DNA of 64,000 bases from Palaeococcus pacificus DY20341 (GTDB lineage: Archaea; Methanobacteriota_B; Thermococci; Thermococcales; Thermococcaceae). Location of the stretch: positions 372,001-436,000 of the forward strand of contig NZ_CP006019.1 in the NCBI RefSeq assembly GCF_000725425.1, given 5' to 3'. A program made the position numbers and the translations under genes. The notes under the pieces were generated by a model. It had not been told where the DNA came from, did no database searches, and was given only the letters and a program-made list of their open reading frames with translations. Shown here one piece after another: positions 16,335-25,380 of the stretch (within the stretch, counting starts at the first letter, position 1; every line of letters starts with the position of its first letter).

Positions 16335-17093
16335 ATGGATGAAGTTCTGCCTCCTGATTTGCAGAAGAAGAGGGAAAAAGGAATTGATGAGTATCTTTCT
16401 CAAGGTTTTGACTTCGTAATATCCCACCCTAAAATTTTAGCTCCATTTGTCCCGGGGATTTTAGCCACTCTTGCTTATTTGGTGTATATTTTTAAAGCTC
16501 TTCCAAGCGTAGCTTCGTTGTTTCGTCCTACTTCAGAGGCTTTAATCTTCTTTGCCTCAAAGTCGTTCATATTTTGGTCAATAGTAGTCGCTTTATTCGT
16601 TACCATATCCTCATTAATAGGCATGGTCGCCATAGCTTACTACCTCTTAAAAGAGGCGGATTATAATAAAGCCTTCAAAGCAGGGCTTGGGAAGCTTCCA
16701 ATTGCTCTCTTGAACTTGATAGTTCTAATAGTACTTCTTATGCTCCCATTTGGCGTCTTGGTTTTCATCAAGTCCATCGCCCTTATTATAATTATCTCCC
16801 TCTTGATATCTATTTTGGCAGTGCCGCCCATCTTCTTCCTTCCCGCTCTGATAGTGGAGAAATCCTTCGTTGTTTTAGATGTCTTCATTATCTACAAAAA
16901 CACCTTTAGGGATAGCATTATTTTGGGAGTTCTCTATTCTTTAATATCCTCTGCAGCACAGTCTTTAATCCCAGTCGCTGGTTCTCTGCTCAATTTTCTA
17001 ATAGTTCTCCCCGCATTTACAGCAGTTTACGCCATGCTTTATGAAGATTGGAAGGAGAAAGACCATAAAGCCAGCGAGGAGGTTGTTTATTAA
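16335..17093 (+). CDS. Multipass membrane protein, unknown function
   Basis: A 252-residue protein with a cytosolic N-terminal stretch of about 30 charged residues (MDEVLPPDLQKKREKGIDEYLSQG) followed by about five or six hydrophobic helices, several very Ile/Leu-rich. The pattern resembles archaeal DUF-type membrane proteins with duplicated helix pairs (compare bacterial glycerophosphodiester-phosphodiesterase-linked membrane domains), but no catalytic residues are visible. ATG 16335 has GTGAGAG upstream; the longer frame from GTG 16308 is less likely. It stands alone after the ribosomal cluster. Confidence 0.65.
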   Translation: MDEVLPPDLQKKREKGIDEYLSQGFDFVISHPKILAPFVPGILATLAYLVYIFKALPSVASLFRPTSEALIFFASKSFIFWSIVVALFVTISSLIGMVAIAYYLLKEADYNKAFKAGLGKLPIALLNLIVLIVLLMLPFGVLVFIKSIALIIIISLLISILAVPPIFFLPALIVEKSFVVLDVFIIYKNTFRDSIILGVLYSLISSAAQSLIPVAGSLLNFLIVLPAFTAVYAMLYEDWKEKDHKASEEVVY

Positions 17094-17184
17094 TTTAGTT
17101 ATATCACATTGGGGCTTTAATATCCTCTCTTTAGCCTCCTTAATTTCTAGGTGGAATTGAATAGAAAACAATAAAAAAGCAGCG

Positions 17185-17655
17185 TTAAGCCTTCCTCCTT
17201 TTAGACAAAGCTAAGTGCTGGCTTCCCTGGTAGCTTCCCCTATATGGTCTGCTTGAGGGGCTTTCCAAACGGTGAAAAGCTATCTGGACGAAGCGCTCGC
17301 CATACTCAAGGACAACTTCATCCTCCGAGGAGTTGAAGAGCGCTAGCGTTAGGTTCCCGTCCCATCCCGGGTCAACCCACGCGAAGCTCCCAAGAATTCC
17401 TTCCCTCGCAAACGTACTCCTCAGCCTCATATCCCCCATTACATTGTCAGGTAGCTTAATTCGCTCAAGTGTTAAAATTAGCGCATGCCCTTTTGGAGGT
17501 ATGACCACTTTTCCCGTCTCCTCAACGTTGATGAACTCTCCATTGACCATTGCTTCTCGTCCCACTCTCAAATCGTAGCCTGCAGGTTGGAGAGACTTCT
17601 CATTGAACGGCTCAATTAAAATTTCCTTTGATATTTTATGATCCGGCAAAATCAT
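17185..17655 (-). CDS. dut: dUTPase of the dCTP deaminase superfamily
   Basis: Converts dUTP to dUMP, keeping uracil out of DNA. The 156-residue protein has the superfamily motifs QPAGYDLRVG (residues 23-32), RSTFAREGILGSFAWVDPGWDGNLTLALFN (79-108) and the C-terminal nucleotide-closing tail RPYRGSYQGSQHL. In dCTP deaminases the position equivalent to Ala105 (in 'LTLAL') is the catalytic glutamate of 'LE', so deamination is unlikely and the archaeal dUTPase branch fits better. ATG 17655 follows GGTGGT. It diverges from the tRNA-Arg gene, with promoters within about 45 bases of each other. Confidence 0.85.
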   Translation of the reverse strand: MILPDHKISKEILIEPFNEKSLQPAGYDLRVGREAMVNGEFINVEETGKVVIPPKGHALILTLERIKLPDNVMGDMRLRSTFAREGILGSFAWVDPGWDGNLTLALFNSSEDEVVLEYGERFVQIAFHRLESPSSRPYRGSYQGSQHLALSKRRKA

Positions 17656-17703
17656 TTTACCACCGCAAGCTTTATGTAAAGCTTAAGGTTATAACTCTTT
17701 TGC

Positions 17704-17781
17704 GGGCCCGTGGCCTAGTCTGGATAGGGCGCCGGCCTTCGGAGCCGGTAGTCGCGGGTTCAAATCCCGCCGGGCCCGCCA
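17704..17781 (+). tRNA. tRNA-Arg (UCG)
   Basis: A complete cloverleaf: acceptor stem GGGCCCG/CGGGCCC, D-arm GCCTAGTCTGGATAGGGC, anticodon stem CCGGC/GCCGG with loop CTTCGGA (anticodon TCG, reading CGA), variable TAGTC, T-stem GCGGG/CCCGC with TTCAAAT loop, discriminator G and an encoded CCA. There is no intron. The very high stem GC content is typical of hyperthermophiles. A TTAAGGTTATAA element at about 17682-17693 is the probable promoter. Confidence 0.95.
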
Positions 17782-17924
17782 GATTATACTACTCTAATGA
17801 ATTTGAGGTTTATGCACTTAATAAGCTCCATAATTTCTCCTATAAAACGAAACATAACCTTTAAGAGCTGTTTTGCCTCTGTTTCGGTAAATCAGTGCCT
17901 TCTAGACTTAGGAGGTGTGATAAA

Positions 17925-19217
17925 ATGAATACAAAATGGGCTGGAATAATTGGCTTAATTTTATTACTTCTAACAATACCCGTAGAAGCAAAAGAAGTCC
18001 AAATTGGAGTTCTTGAAAAAGAATATATTGTCTTATCAACAGCATCTATGAAACTCACCAACACAGGTATAAACATAGATGTTCCTATAACTACCTTTTA
18101 CGCCGTAAACATCACAACCGCATATTACACCCCTCTAAAGGACTATAAAGTAACTTATGCAGTTTATGAAGGACAAAGGAAAATAATTTGGGCTCCACCA
18201 ATGAACTCCTCAAAACTAATACCAAAATACAATGACTCGGTGTATCTGCCGGAAGACTTGAAAAACATTACTAAAGAACTCGCAGAAACCAGCGATACTA
18301 TCGCAGAATTCGCTTGGAAGGTCTCGTGGTTTGTACACACCAACATTACATACAGTGACCAACGTTTTTCCGCCGAAAGAAGGCTTATATTTGACTTTGA
18401 CAAATACCACCAAGACAAATTATTGCAAGAAATCTGGCAAAAGAAAAAAGGCGTTTGTAGACATAAGGCCTTACTTATGGTTCGCATGCTGGAATATGTG
18501 GGCGTTGAGGCAGAGTATGTTGGAGGTTATGCTCTAGCCACGATTCAGGGGGAACATGAGTTTATACCATCTGAAGAACTTGATACCATCTCAGAGCTCA
18601 TCAAGTTTTCTACCCACACAGGCTTCGGACACGCGTGGGTTTTAGTTCATGATCCCAACGTAGGTTGGTATCCTCTTGATCCAACAAGGCAGCGAGATCC
18701 GCTTCACCCAATAAGATACGATAACATCGCTGTTTACAAAGGGGAGTACAAAGCATTTGCTCCAGATAGCATCCCCATGTTTAGGCTTGAAAAGCTCGCC
18801 GATATCACGAGTGACGTAAACGCAGTTAGATACAGAAATGTAAAAATCATAGAGTCCAACAACACTGGTATTATTGTGTATAACCCTAAGAAAGGTCAAA
18901 TTGACTACTTACAGGGAGGTTATGCTTGGGTTGTACCTCAATATTTTAATTGGAGCTTTGAAAATGAGTTTGAGAGTGTATCCACAACGAGCATTGATGT
19001 CTATCACTATAATAACAAGTATTATGTGAAAATAGGTGGGATACAGCTTCCGCTTTATTTTACTAGAAAAAACCGAGTAGTAAATCCGATAACAAAGGAA
19101 GGGGAATACTATGTGTACGAGGATTTGTTAGTTATTAGGGGCAAGGCGTATTTTTCGACGCCCTTTTATGTGCTTGTAGTACCTGTTATAGAAGGTCATC
19201 CACCAGGAATTCAGTGA
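17925..19217 (+). CDS. Exported transglutaminase-like cysteine protease-fold protein
   Basis: A 430-residue protein with an N-terminal signal peptide (MNTKWAGIIGLILLLLTIPVEAK, cleavage likely after VEA). The central transglutaminase-like domain has a complete triad: Cys178 in KKGVCRHKA, His236 in GHAW and Asp252 in WYPLDPTR. A beta-rich region of about 180 residues follows. Archaeal members are thought to act as surface proteases or cross-linking enzymes; the substrate is unknown. ATG 17925 follows GGAGGTGTGAT. The gene stands alone between tRNA-Arg and a long gene-free stretch. Confidence 0.8.
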   Translation: MNTKWAGIIGLILLLLTIPVEAKEVQIGVLEKEYIVLSTASMKLTNTGINIDVPITTFYAVNITTAYYTPLKDYKVTYAVYEGQRKIIWAPPMNSSKLIPKYNDSVYLPEDLKNITKELAETSDTIAEFAWKVSWFVHTNITYSDQRFSAERRLIFDFDKYHQDKLLQEIWQKKKGVCRHKALLMVRMLEYVGVEAEYVGGYALATIQGEHEFIPSEELDTISELIKFSTHTGFGHAWVLVHDPNVGWYPLDPTRQRDPLHPIRYDNIAVYKGEYKAFAPDSIPMFRLEKLADITSDVNAVRYRNVKIIESNNTGIIVYNPKKGQIDYLQGGYAWVVPQYFNWSFENEFESVSTTSIDVYHYNNKYYVKIGGIQLPLYFTRKNRVVNPITKEGEYYVYEDLLVIRGKAYFSTPFYVLVVPVIEGHPPGIQ

Positions 19218-19640
19218 ATCACTTTTTCTTTTTACAATTTCTCTCATACTGTGAGTGCTTGAGAGCATGTGTTGGCTGTTTTTAAAATTTTGGCACATCT
19301 AAGCTGTTAAAAATCTCTCGTAATTGGTCGTTAAAATCCAAGATTTTTCTTTTTAACTCTTATTTTTGGACTATTTTTATAGTCTCTGCATCACCAACTC
19401 CTTTTGTAGCACCTCCATTCTTGGTACTTCAAATCCTTAAATTTTCGACAATCGTTTAAAGTTTGATATACGTCATATTCCATCATTAAAGGCCTCATCT
19501 AGATAGGGCCTTCTATGTCCAAGATTATTTTTGTATGTGGGTAACTTATCTATGCACCTACCGAAAATTTTGCGATTGTTTACTCAATTATACTAATCCG
19601 CCCATAAGCCTCAAGAAGCCCGTAAAATGCTAATTTAACC
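19218..19640. other. Long AT-rich gene-free stretch upstream of the histone gene
   Basis: About 420 bases without a convincing ORF on either strand, exceptional in this packed window. It contains T-tracts after the transglutaminase-like gene (likely terminators). On the minus strand a GGAGGTG motif near 19421-19430 leads only into a 13-codon frame. I found no tRNA, C/D-box pair or repeat. It may hold a small RNA, a decayed gene or extended regulation of the abundant histone gene. Confidence 0.4.
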
Positions 19641-19656
19641 AAAAAGCTTATATATC
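19641..19656 (+). promoter_or_regulatory. BRE/TATA box of the histone gene
   Basis: AAAAAGCTTATATATC is a strong BRE/TATA combination. Transcription should start near 19680, leaving a leader of about 25 bases with GGAGGTG ahead of the ATG at 19707. Confidence 0.7.
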
Positions 19657-19706
19657 TTTAAATCTAAAAAGGGTATTGAAAAACCTTTAGATGGAGGTGT
19701 TGAGGC

Positions 19707-19907
19707 ATGGAGTTACCAATTGCCCCAATTGATAGGTTGATTAGGAAGGCCGGCGCTGAGAGGGTTAGCGAAGACGCCGCTAAGATTTTGGCTGAGTACT
19801 TGGAGGACTACGCTATTGAACTCGCTAAGAAGGCCAACGAGTTCGCTAGACACGCCGGAAGGAAGACCGTTAAGGCCGAGGACATTAAGTTGGCCATCAA
19901 GGCCTGA
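19707..19907 (+). CDS. Archaeal histone
   Basis: A 66-residue minimal histone fold that dimerises and wraps DNA. It begins [21 protein letters not shown] and ends [17 protein letters not shown], with the three helices and the conserved R-T/K-T loop residues (GRKTVKAED). There are no tails. The ATG is preceded by GGAGGTGTTGAGGC and a strong TATA box, consistent with high expression. Codon choice (GCC, GAG, AAG) is more GC-biased than the neighbours, as expected for an abundant protein. Confidence 0.97.
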   Translation: MELPIAPIDRLIRKAGAERVSEDAAKILAEYLEDYAIELAKKANEFARHAGRKTVKAEDIKLAIKA

Positions 19908-19987
19908 TTTCTCTTCCTTTTGTCCTTTTTCTAATCTTGCTTTTAAAGTCCTAAACATTTTTAAGCCCTTTTCTGGACTCTTAAAAC

Positions 19988-21256
19988 ATGCATGAAATAG
20001 CTATAAGAATGACCAAAAGGAATCACAATGCCTTCGTTCATCTTTTGGGAGCTCTGGAAAGTCAGGGTTTTGACCTAGGTGAAATTTTAGTCACGAAGAA
20101 CTTTGAGGACATCTTGAATGCCAGACCGAAGGTGGTTCTATACTCATTCTATACTGAGGAGATCTGGGATGTTGAGAGAGAGGTTAAAATTCTCCGTGAG
20201 AAAACAAATGCTCTCCTAATAGCTGGTGGATATCACGCCACAGCAATGCCTAAGCACACTCTGAGGTTCTTTGACATTGCTGTCATTGGAGAAGGGGAGG
20301 AAGTAATTTTTCAGCTTTTAAACACACTAAAGAAAAGTGAGTTTAGGATAACAGAAAACTTGCTCAATGTACGAGGTTTAGCCTTTTATTTGAAGGGGGA
20401 ATTCGTGTTCACTGGCTTTGCTAAAGTAGACGACTTTACTAAATTTCCTCCCTTTGCAGAGAGCTTGAGATACATAGCTCCAATTGAGATAAGTAGGGGA
20501 TGCCCATTCGCGTGCTACTATTGCCAAACGCCCTATCTTAAAGGTTTTAGAATGCGCCACAGGCCAATAGATCAAATAGTTAAGTATTCGAGGAGAATGC
20601 GGGATATGCGCTACATAACCCCAAATGCTTTCGCATACGGTTCGCCTGGAGGAGTTTTAAGGCTTGACAAGCTTGAGGCCCTTTTAAAGGCACTTCAACC
20701 GCTTAGAAAAGAAGGTCGTAGGCTCTTCTATGGGACATTTCCAAGTGAAGTAAGGCCTGAGTTTATAAAGCCTGAGACTCTCGAGCTCCTCATCAAGTAT
20801 GCGGACAACCGTAGGCTTGCCATTGGAGCTCAAACGGGCGATGAGGAGATGCTTAAAAAGATTCACCGTGTTCACACGGTTTCTCACGTTGCTGAGGCTG
20901 TGGAGTATATGCTTGAGTATGGACTTAAACCAGTTGTGGACTTTATAGTGGGCCTTCCCGGTGAGAGTGAGGAGAGCCAGAGAAAGAGCATTGAATTCAT
21001 GAAATGGATTATGAGCAAAGGGGGGAAGGTTAGAGCCCATTATTTCATGCCTCTGCCGGGAACACCATTTGCTAGGTGCAAGCCTTCACCACTAAGCAAG
21101 GAGATGAAGCGCTTTTTGGGCCAGATGGCTGCTAAAGGAAAAATAGAGGGCTCATGGGGAACTCAAATTGAGCTCTCAAAGAAGCTTCAGCGCTTAATTG
21201 AAGAGTTTTATGAAGAACCTATGAGCTACGTTGGTAGTGTTAACGAAGTCTGCTGA
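19988..21256 (+). CDS. B12-binding-domain radical SAM protein (MJ_1487-like family)
   Basis: A 422-residue protein with an N-terminal Rossmann-like cobalamin-binding-type domain (about residues 1-140, including LLIAGGYHATAMPKHTL and IAVIGEGEE) and a radical SAM barrel carrying the 4Fe-4S motif GCPFACYYC with cysteines at 172, 176 and 179. The pattern and length fit the archaeal MJ_1487 family of unknown reaction. The canonical DxHxxG cobalamin histidine motif is not obvious, so B12 binding is uncertain. It is a single gene after the histone, with no pathway context. Confidence 0.8.
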   Translation: MHEIAIRMTKRNHNAFVHLLGALESQGFDLGEILVTKNFEDILNARPKVVLYSFYTEEIWDVEREVKILREKTNALLIAGGYHATAMPKHTLRFFDIAVIGEGEEVIFQLLNTLKKSEFRITENLLNVRGLAFYLKGEFVFTGFAKVDDFTKFPPFAESLRYIAPIEISRGCPFACYYCQTPYLKGFRMRHRPIDQIVKYSRRMRDMRYITPNAFAYGSPGGVLRLDKLEALLKALQPLRKEGRRLFYGTFPSEVRPEFIKPETLELLIKYADNRRLAIGAQTGDEEMLKKIHRVHTVSHVAEAVEYMLEYGLKPVVDFIVGLPGESEESQRKSIEFMKWIMSKGGKVRAHYFMPLPGTPFARCKPSPLSKEMKRFLGQMAAKGKIEGSWGTQIELSKKLQRLIEEFYEEPMSYVGSVNEVC

Positions 21257-21328
21257 GCATAAGCTTTTAAACTCCTAAGCATCATGCTTTTTTAAGTGAC
21301 TACTTCTAATTATTTGGAGGTGTGAGAT

Positions 21329-23551
21329 ATGGTAGTTAAAGAATGTCCAGAGTGCCATGGAAGTGGAAAGATAAAGACTGGCGAGGAAGAGTGTAAAGTA
21401 TGTGAGGGATGGGGTTACGTTCCTGCTGATTTTAAGCTCGATAAGCAGCTTAAGGGGTATAGGAACCTGGATTATTTTGGAGTTGATGATGAAGTTGATG
21501 AAATTCCTTGCCCCGAGTGCCATGGCAAAGGGACTGTTCCAGTTTACAGTGATTGCCCAACGTGTGGAGGCACGGGCAGAGTTTTGGCCTGTGACGTCTG
21601 TGGAAAAGTTAAAGAGGCGTGGGAGCCTGGAATGGAGACTACTTGGATATGCCCAGAGTGCGAGAGGAAGTTTAAGATTGTCTATGTCCTTGACAACACC
21701 TGCGACTACGAAGATGTTGAAGTGGGCAACGCGTATAAAGGGATCATCGATAGAGTAGAGCGCTTTGGTGTTTTTGTTAAATTAAACAAGCATGTTGTAG
21801 GTCTTGTGAAGCGGAAAGACCTTCTTGGTGGGAAGGAGTATAAACCCGGCGAGGAGATACTCGTTCAAGCTCTCGACGTTAGGCCCGATAGAAATGAGGT
21901 CGATCTAATTGAATCTGCTCTAAAAAGGTATCGTGAGGTTCTCGTTAAGAAAGAACTCCCCTTAATGGATATAGGTGAGCTGAGCAAAGACATGGCAGGT
22001 AGAACCGTTAGGTTTAGGGGCAAAGTAACACAAATTCAAGTCACAGGCGGTCCGACGGTATTCACAATAAGTGATGGAACGGGCATAACCTGGGCTGCAG
22101 CATTTGAGGCTCCTGGTGTTAGAGCGTATCCCAAGATAGAAGTTGGGGACATAGTGGAGGTCATTGGAAAAGTGTCTTTCCACGCTGGAGAAATCCAAAT
22201 CGAAGTTAGCGACATGATCAGGCTTTGGGGGCCAGAGGCAGCAGAAGTAAAGCGCAGAATTGAGGAAGCGCTTAATGAAAAGGCGAAGCCAGAAGATGTT
22301 GGCTTCCTCGTGAAGAGCGAAGTGCTGGAAAAGCTGAAACCTAAGATTATGGAAGCTGCTTTTATGATTAGAAAGGCTATCTATGAGGGAAGACCTATCC
22401 TATTAAGGCACCACGCGGATGCAGATGGCTACACTTCAGGCTTAGCTCTGGAGAGCGCTATAATACCACTCCTTAAGGAGGTTTCTCCGGATCCCGATGC
22501 CGAGTGGCACCTCTTTAAGCGCAGGCCCTCTAAAGCACCGTTTTATGAGCTCGAAGACGTCTTAAAGGATATAATCTTCGCGGTTGAGGACTCAAAGAAG
22601 TTCGGAGAAGAGTTACCTTTAGTCGTTATAGTTGATAACGGTGGGACAACAGAAGATATACCAGCGTACAAGCGTTTAAAAGCCTATGGAGTCCCAATAG
22701 TTGTGGTAGATCACCACGACCCGCGCGATTTTATTGCTGAGGACAAAGCCGCTGTAGATGAGTATGTGAATGTGCATGTCAATCCTCATTTAGTTAAGCG
22801 CGGCTACTATGAGCTAACAGCGGGAATGATTGCCACGGAGCTCGCGCGCTTCATCTACCCGCCCGTTGAGGACAAGATTAAACATTTGCCCGCGATAGCG
22901 GGAACAGGTGATAGGAGCGATGCACCTGAGTTTGAGCAGTACAAGAGGATTGCAAAGGAAGCCAAGGGCTTAGACGATGATGACCTCAAGAAGATTGCTG
23001 AGGTAATAGACCACGAGGCTTATTATTGGAAGTTCATGGATGGAAAAGGCATTATAGAAGAGCTCCTCCTTTTGAGCGGGAACTTGCAGAGGCATAGGTG
23101 GTTAATAGATGCAATCTACCCAGAGGTCAAGGCAAAGCAAGAGAAGGCATTGAAAGCCTCGCTCCCACACGTCAAGAGCGTTGTACTGCCTAACGGCATA
23201 CGCTTCAACACGATTGACATTGAATTGTATGCGCCAAAGTTTGAATATCCCGCCCCAGGAAAGCTGAGCGGACTGATCCACGACCACTTCAAAGAGAAAT
23301 ACGGCGAAGAAAGCCCAATACTCACTTTAGCCTATGGCCCAGACTTTGCCGTTGTGCGTGCAAGCGATGGAATGGCACAATACAACTTCGACTTAAACGT
23401 CATAATTCCTGCACTCCAAGAGAAGCTCCCAGATGCAGGTATTGAAGGGGGAGGCCACAGCTTCGCAGGATCAATAAAGTTCTTCGAAGGAAAGAGGAAG
23501 GAAGTGTTAGAAGAGTTTGCTAAGCAGGTTGTGAAGCTTAAGAGACAATAG
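21329..23551 (+). CDS. RecJ-like DHH exonuclease with Zn-finger, S1 and OB domains (probable HAN)
   Basis: A 740-residue nuclease with an unusual domain chain. Residues 1-105 hold DnaJ-type zinc fingers (CxxCxGxG repeats plus CDVCG and CPECE). Residues 125-200 form an S1 RNA/DNA-binding domain (GIIDRVERFGVFVKL), and 215-300 an OB-fold (GRTVRFRGKVTQIQV). From 350 the DHH core has HADADG at about 361 and DHHDPR at about 461, with the DHHA1 motif GGGHSFAG near 707. All metal-binding residues are intact. This architecture matches the second RecJ-like protein of Thermococcales described as the Hef-associated nuclease in stalled-fork repair; that identity is from memory of the family. ATG 21329 follows GGAGGTGTGA. 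Confidence 0.8.
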   Translation: MVVKECPECHGSGKIKTGEEECKVCEGWGYVPADFKLDKQLKGYRNLDYFGVDDEVDEIPCPECHGKGTVPVYSDCPTCGGTGRVLACDVCGKVKEAWEPGMETTWICPECERKFKIVYVLDNTCDYEDVEVGNAYKGIIDRVERFGVFVKLNKHVVGLVKRKDLLGGKEYKPGEEILVQALDVRPDRNEVDLIESALKRYREVLVKKELPLMDIGELSKDMAGRTVRFRGKVTQIQVTGGPTVFTISDGTGITWAAAFEAPGVRAYPKIEVGDIVEVIGKVSFHAGEIQIEVSDMIRLWGPEAAEVKRRIEEALNEKAKPEDVGFLVKSEVLEKLKPKIMEAAFMIRKAIYEGRPILLRHHADADGYTSGLALESAIIPLLKEVSPDPDAEWHLFKRRPSKAPFYELEDVLKDIIFAVEDSKKFGEELPLVVIVDNGGTTEDIPAYKRLKAYGVPIVVVDHHDPRDFIAEDKAAVDEYVNVHVNPHLVKRGYYELTAGMIATELARFIYPPVEDKIKHLPAIAGTGDRSDAPEFEQYKRIAKEAKGLDDDDLKKIAEVIDHEAYYWKFMDGKGIIEELLLLSGNLQRHRWLIDAIYPEVKAKQEKALKASLPHVKSVVLPNGIRFNTIDIELYAPKFEYPAPGKLSGLIHDHFKEKYGEESPILTLAYGPDFAVVRASDGMAQYNFDLNVIIPALQEKLPDAGIEGGGHSFAGSIKFFEGKRKEVLEEFAKQVVKLKRQ

Positions 23552-23679
23552 CATCTCTTCTCTTTTTGCTTATTCTCTAATTAATGAATAATTTGGAAAT
23601 GAGCTAACTTCTTTGGGATTTTGATTTGGGGACTTAACCCTTTTATACGTTTAACCCAAAATTCTCATTGGTGGTAGCC

Positions 23680-23898
23680 ATGTTCATGGCAGAGTTTAAA
23701 CTTAGATTTGGCTCAAGAAAGTGGTATGTTAGAAGGGTTGTCGAGGCTGAAAGTCTTGAAGAAGCAAAGCAATTAGCGGAGCGTTATGTTAAGAGCATCA
23801 ACAAGGGCGAGGTAAAGTGGGAGCTCAACGATGTTTACGAGCTTGAAAAGCCGCTTACAATAACAAAAGAGATGGTAGAGAAACTTGAGAAAGCTTAG
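23680..23898 (+). CDS. Small conserved-looking protein, 72 residues, unknown
   Basis: Begins MFMAEFKLRFGSRKWYVRRVVEAESLEEAK and ends MVEKLEKA: a strand-helix-strand-helix pattern with no cysteines or membrane segment, like many small archaeal alpha/beta proteins. ATG 23680 lies 4 bases after GGTGGT; ATG 23686 is a possible alternative. A TTTTATACG box at about 23641 could be the promoter. It converges with the MFS gene with a 4-base overlap. No function can be assigned. Confidence 0.65.
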   Translation: MFMAEFKLRFGSRKWYVRRVVEAESLEEAKQLAERYVKSINKGEVKWELNDVYELEKPLTITKEMVEKLEKA

Positions 23899-25079
23899 CT
23901 TTTCTCTTCTTTCACCCCTATCATAAGCAGCATCGCCAAAAAGCTCATGAGTGCTGCATAGAGGAAAGCGTATTTTAGCGAAAAACTCTGCCACAGCCAT
24001 CCCGCTATAACTGAAGCTGGGAACACAAAGACGCCAAAGACGGTGTGGTAAGCTCCTATTACAGTGCCCTTCTCGAAGTCTTTAGCAAGGTCTGCCATGT
24101 AAGCTCTTGGTATGGTGTCTTCTATCGCCATGTAAAGGCCGTAAAGAACAAAGGCGAGCAAAAGCATAGGCAAGTCCTTGGCATAGGCAAACGTCAGAGC
24201 GGCTAGCGTAGCTACGCCAAATCCAGCAGTGATTACGCTCTTTTTGCTCACCCTGTCCGAGTAAACCCCGATAGGATAAGCGGCGAATGCATAAATTGCG
24301 TTGAAGAGTGCATAAAAGCCCAAGCTCTGCACGATCGAATAGCCGAGTTCCTCTGCCTTCCAGAGTGTAAACGCATAACTATACCTTCCCAACGCACCAA
24401 TGGCAATGACGACTAAAAACAGCCTTAAGTTCCTGCTCTTTAAAGCGGAAATCCCCTTTATCTTCTTTTTAACTTCTTTTCCTGTATCTTTAACGAGCAG
24501 GAGCACGATTAAAACTCCTAAAAGCCCGGGGATAGCGGAGATGAGGAACACTCTTCTATAGGCTTCAAGAGTAGAGTACTTTGAGAGCCAAGCTAAGAGT
24601 CCAATCGCGACCAAGGGCCCAGCAACTGCTCCTAGGGTGTCCATCATCCTGTGGAAGCCGAAGGATTTGCCGCTCTTCCCTTTTTCACTTGACTCCGCTA
24701 TCAGTGCATCCCTCGGTGCAGTTCTAATGCCCTTTCCCACTCTATCGAGGACCCTAAGTGAAAGGAAGCCGAGCCACCCTCTCGTAAATGCCAGTGCACC
24801 CTTCGAGATTGTCGATAAAGTATATCCGAGCGCAACAAAGAACTTCCTCTCCCTAAAGCGGTCGCTTATGTAGCCAAAGAGCACCTTAAAGAGTGAGCTT
24901 AAACTCTCTATGAGGCCCATTATCGAGCCACTCATCACTTTTCCAACCCTCAAGATGTCTGTGAGATAAGTGGGCACTATAGGTGCAATCATTTCGCTGC
25001 TCATATCATTGAGAAAGCTGACAATTCCGAGCAAAAAGACGTTCCAGCTTATTCCAAGGATTTTCTTCTCTTTATTCAT
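23895..25079 (-). CDS. MFS transporter, probable drug/solute efflux
   Basis: A 394-residue major facilitator with about 12 membrane helices. The MFS signature between helices 2 and 3 reads LFGYISDRFRERKF, and the second-half equivalent PIGVYSDRVSKK is also visible, as is the GKGIRTAPRDALIAES segment seen in drug-type exporters. ATG 25079 follows GGTGATTGTG and overlaps the end of the PadR regulator gene (ATGAATAA). The pair is an operon in which PadR most likely senses a compound exported by this protein. Confidence 0.85.
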   Translation of the reverse strand: MNKEKKILGISWNVFLLGIVSFLNDMSSEMIAPIVPTYLTDILRVGKVMSGSIMGLIESLSSLFKVLFGYISDRFRERKFFVALGYTLSTISKGALAFTRGWLGFLSLRVLDRVGKGIRTAPRDALIAESSEKGKSGKSFGFHRMMDTLGAVAGPLVAIGLLAWLSKYSTLEAYRRVFLISAIPGLLGVLIVLLLVKDTGKEVKKKIKGISALKSRNLRLFLVVIAIGALGRYSYAFTLWKAEELGYSIVQSLGFYALFNAIYAFAAYPIGVYSDRVSKKSVITAGFGVATLAALTFAYAKDLPMLLLAFVLYGLYMAIEDTIPRAYMADLAKDFEKGTVIGAYHTVFGVFVFPASVIAGWLWQSFSLKYAFLYAALMSFLAMLLMIGVKEEKS

Positions 25080-25380
25080 CACAATCACCCAAAATCTCCT
25101 TTGAGAGCTCCATAACTTTCTTTTTGCCTTCCTCTAGCACTTCACGCCCTCTGGGTGTTATCTCGTAAAAGCGAACCCTCTTCCCGTTCTCTACTTTCCA
25201 ACAGCTCTTTAAAAGGCCCATATCTTCCATTTTATGGAGTAGGGGATAGAGAGTTCCAGGGCTCACGTTATATCCGTGTCTCCTAAGTTCTTCCATCATG
25301 AAAACGCCGCTTATTGGTTCTTTGCTTGCATGGTGGAGTATATGGAGACCCATGAATCCTCTTAAAATTTGGCGAATCAT
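25072..25380 (-). CDS. PadR-family transcriptional repressor
   Basis: A 102-residue winged-helix regulator: ILRGFMGLHILHHASKEPISGVFMMEELRRHGYNVSPGTLYPLLHKMEDMGLL is a typical PadR DNA-binding domain with the YPLLHKME recognition helix, followed by a short dimerisation helix (EEGKKKVMELSKEIL). ATG 25380 is chosen because it lies at a normal distance from the promoter and after ATCGGTG; the longer frame from 25434 would run through the TATA box. Palindromic sites cover its own start, pointing to autorepression. Confidence 0.85.
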   Translation of the reverse strand: MIRQILRGFMGLHILHHASKEPISGVFMMEELRRHGYNVSPGTLYPLLHKMEDMGLLKSCWKVENGKRVRFYEITPRGREVLEEGKKKVMELSKEILGDCDE

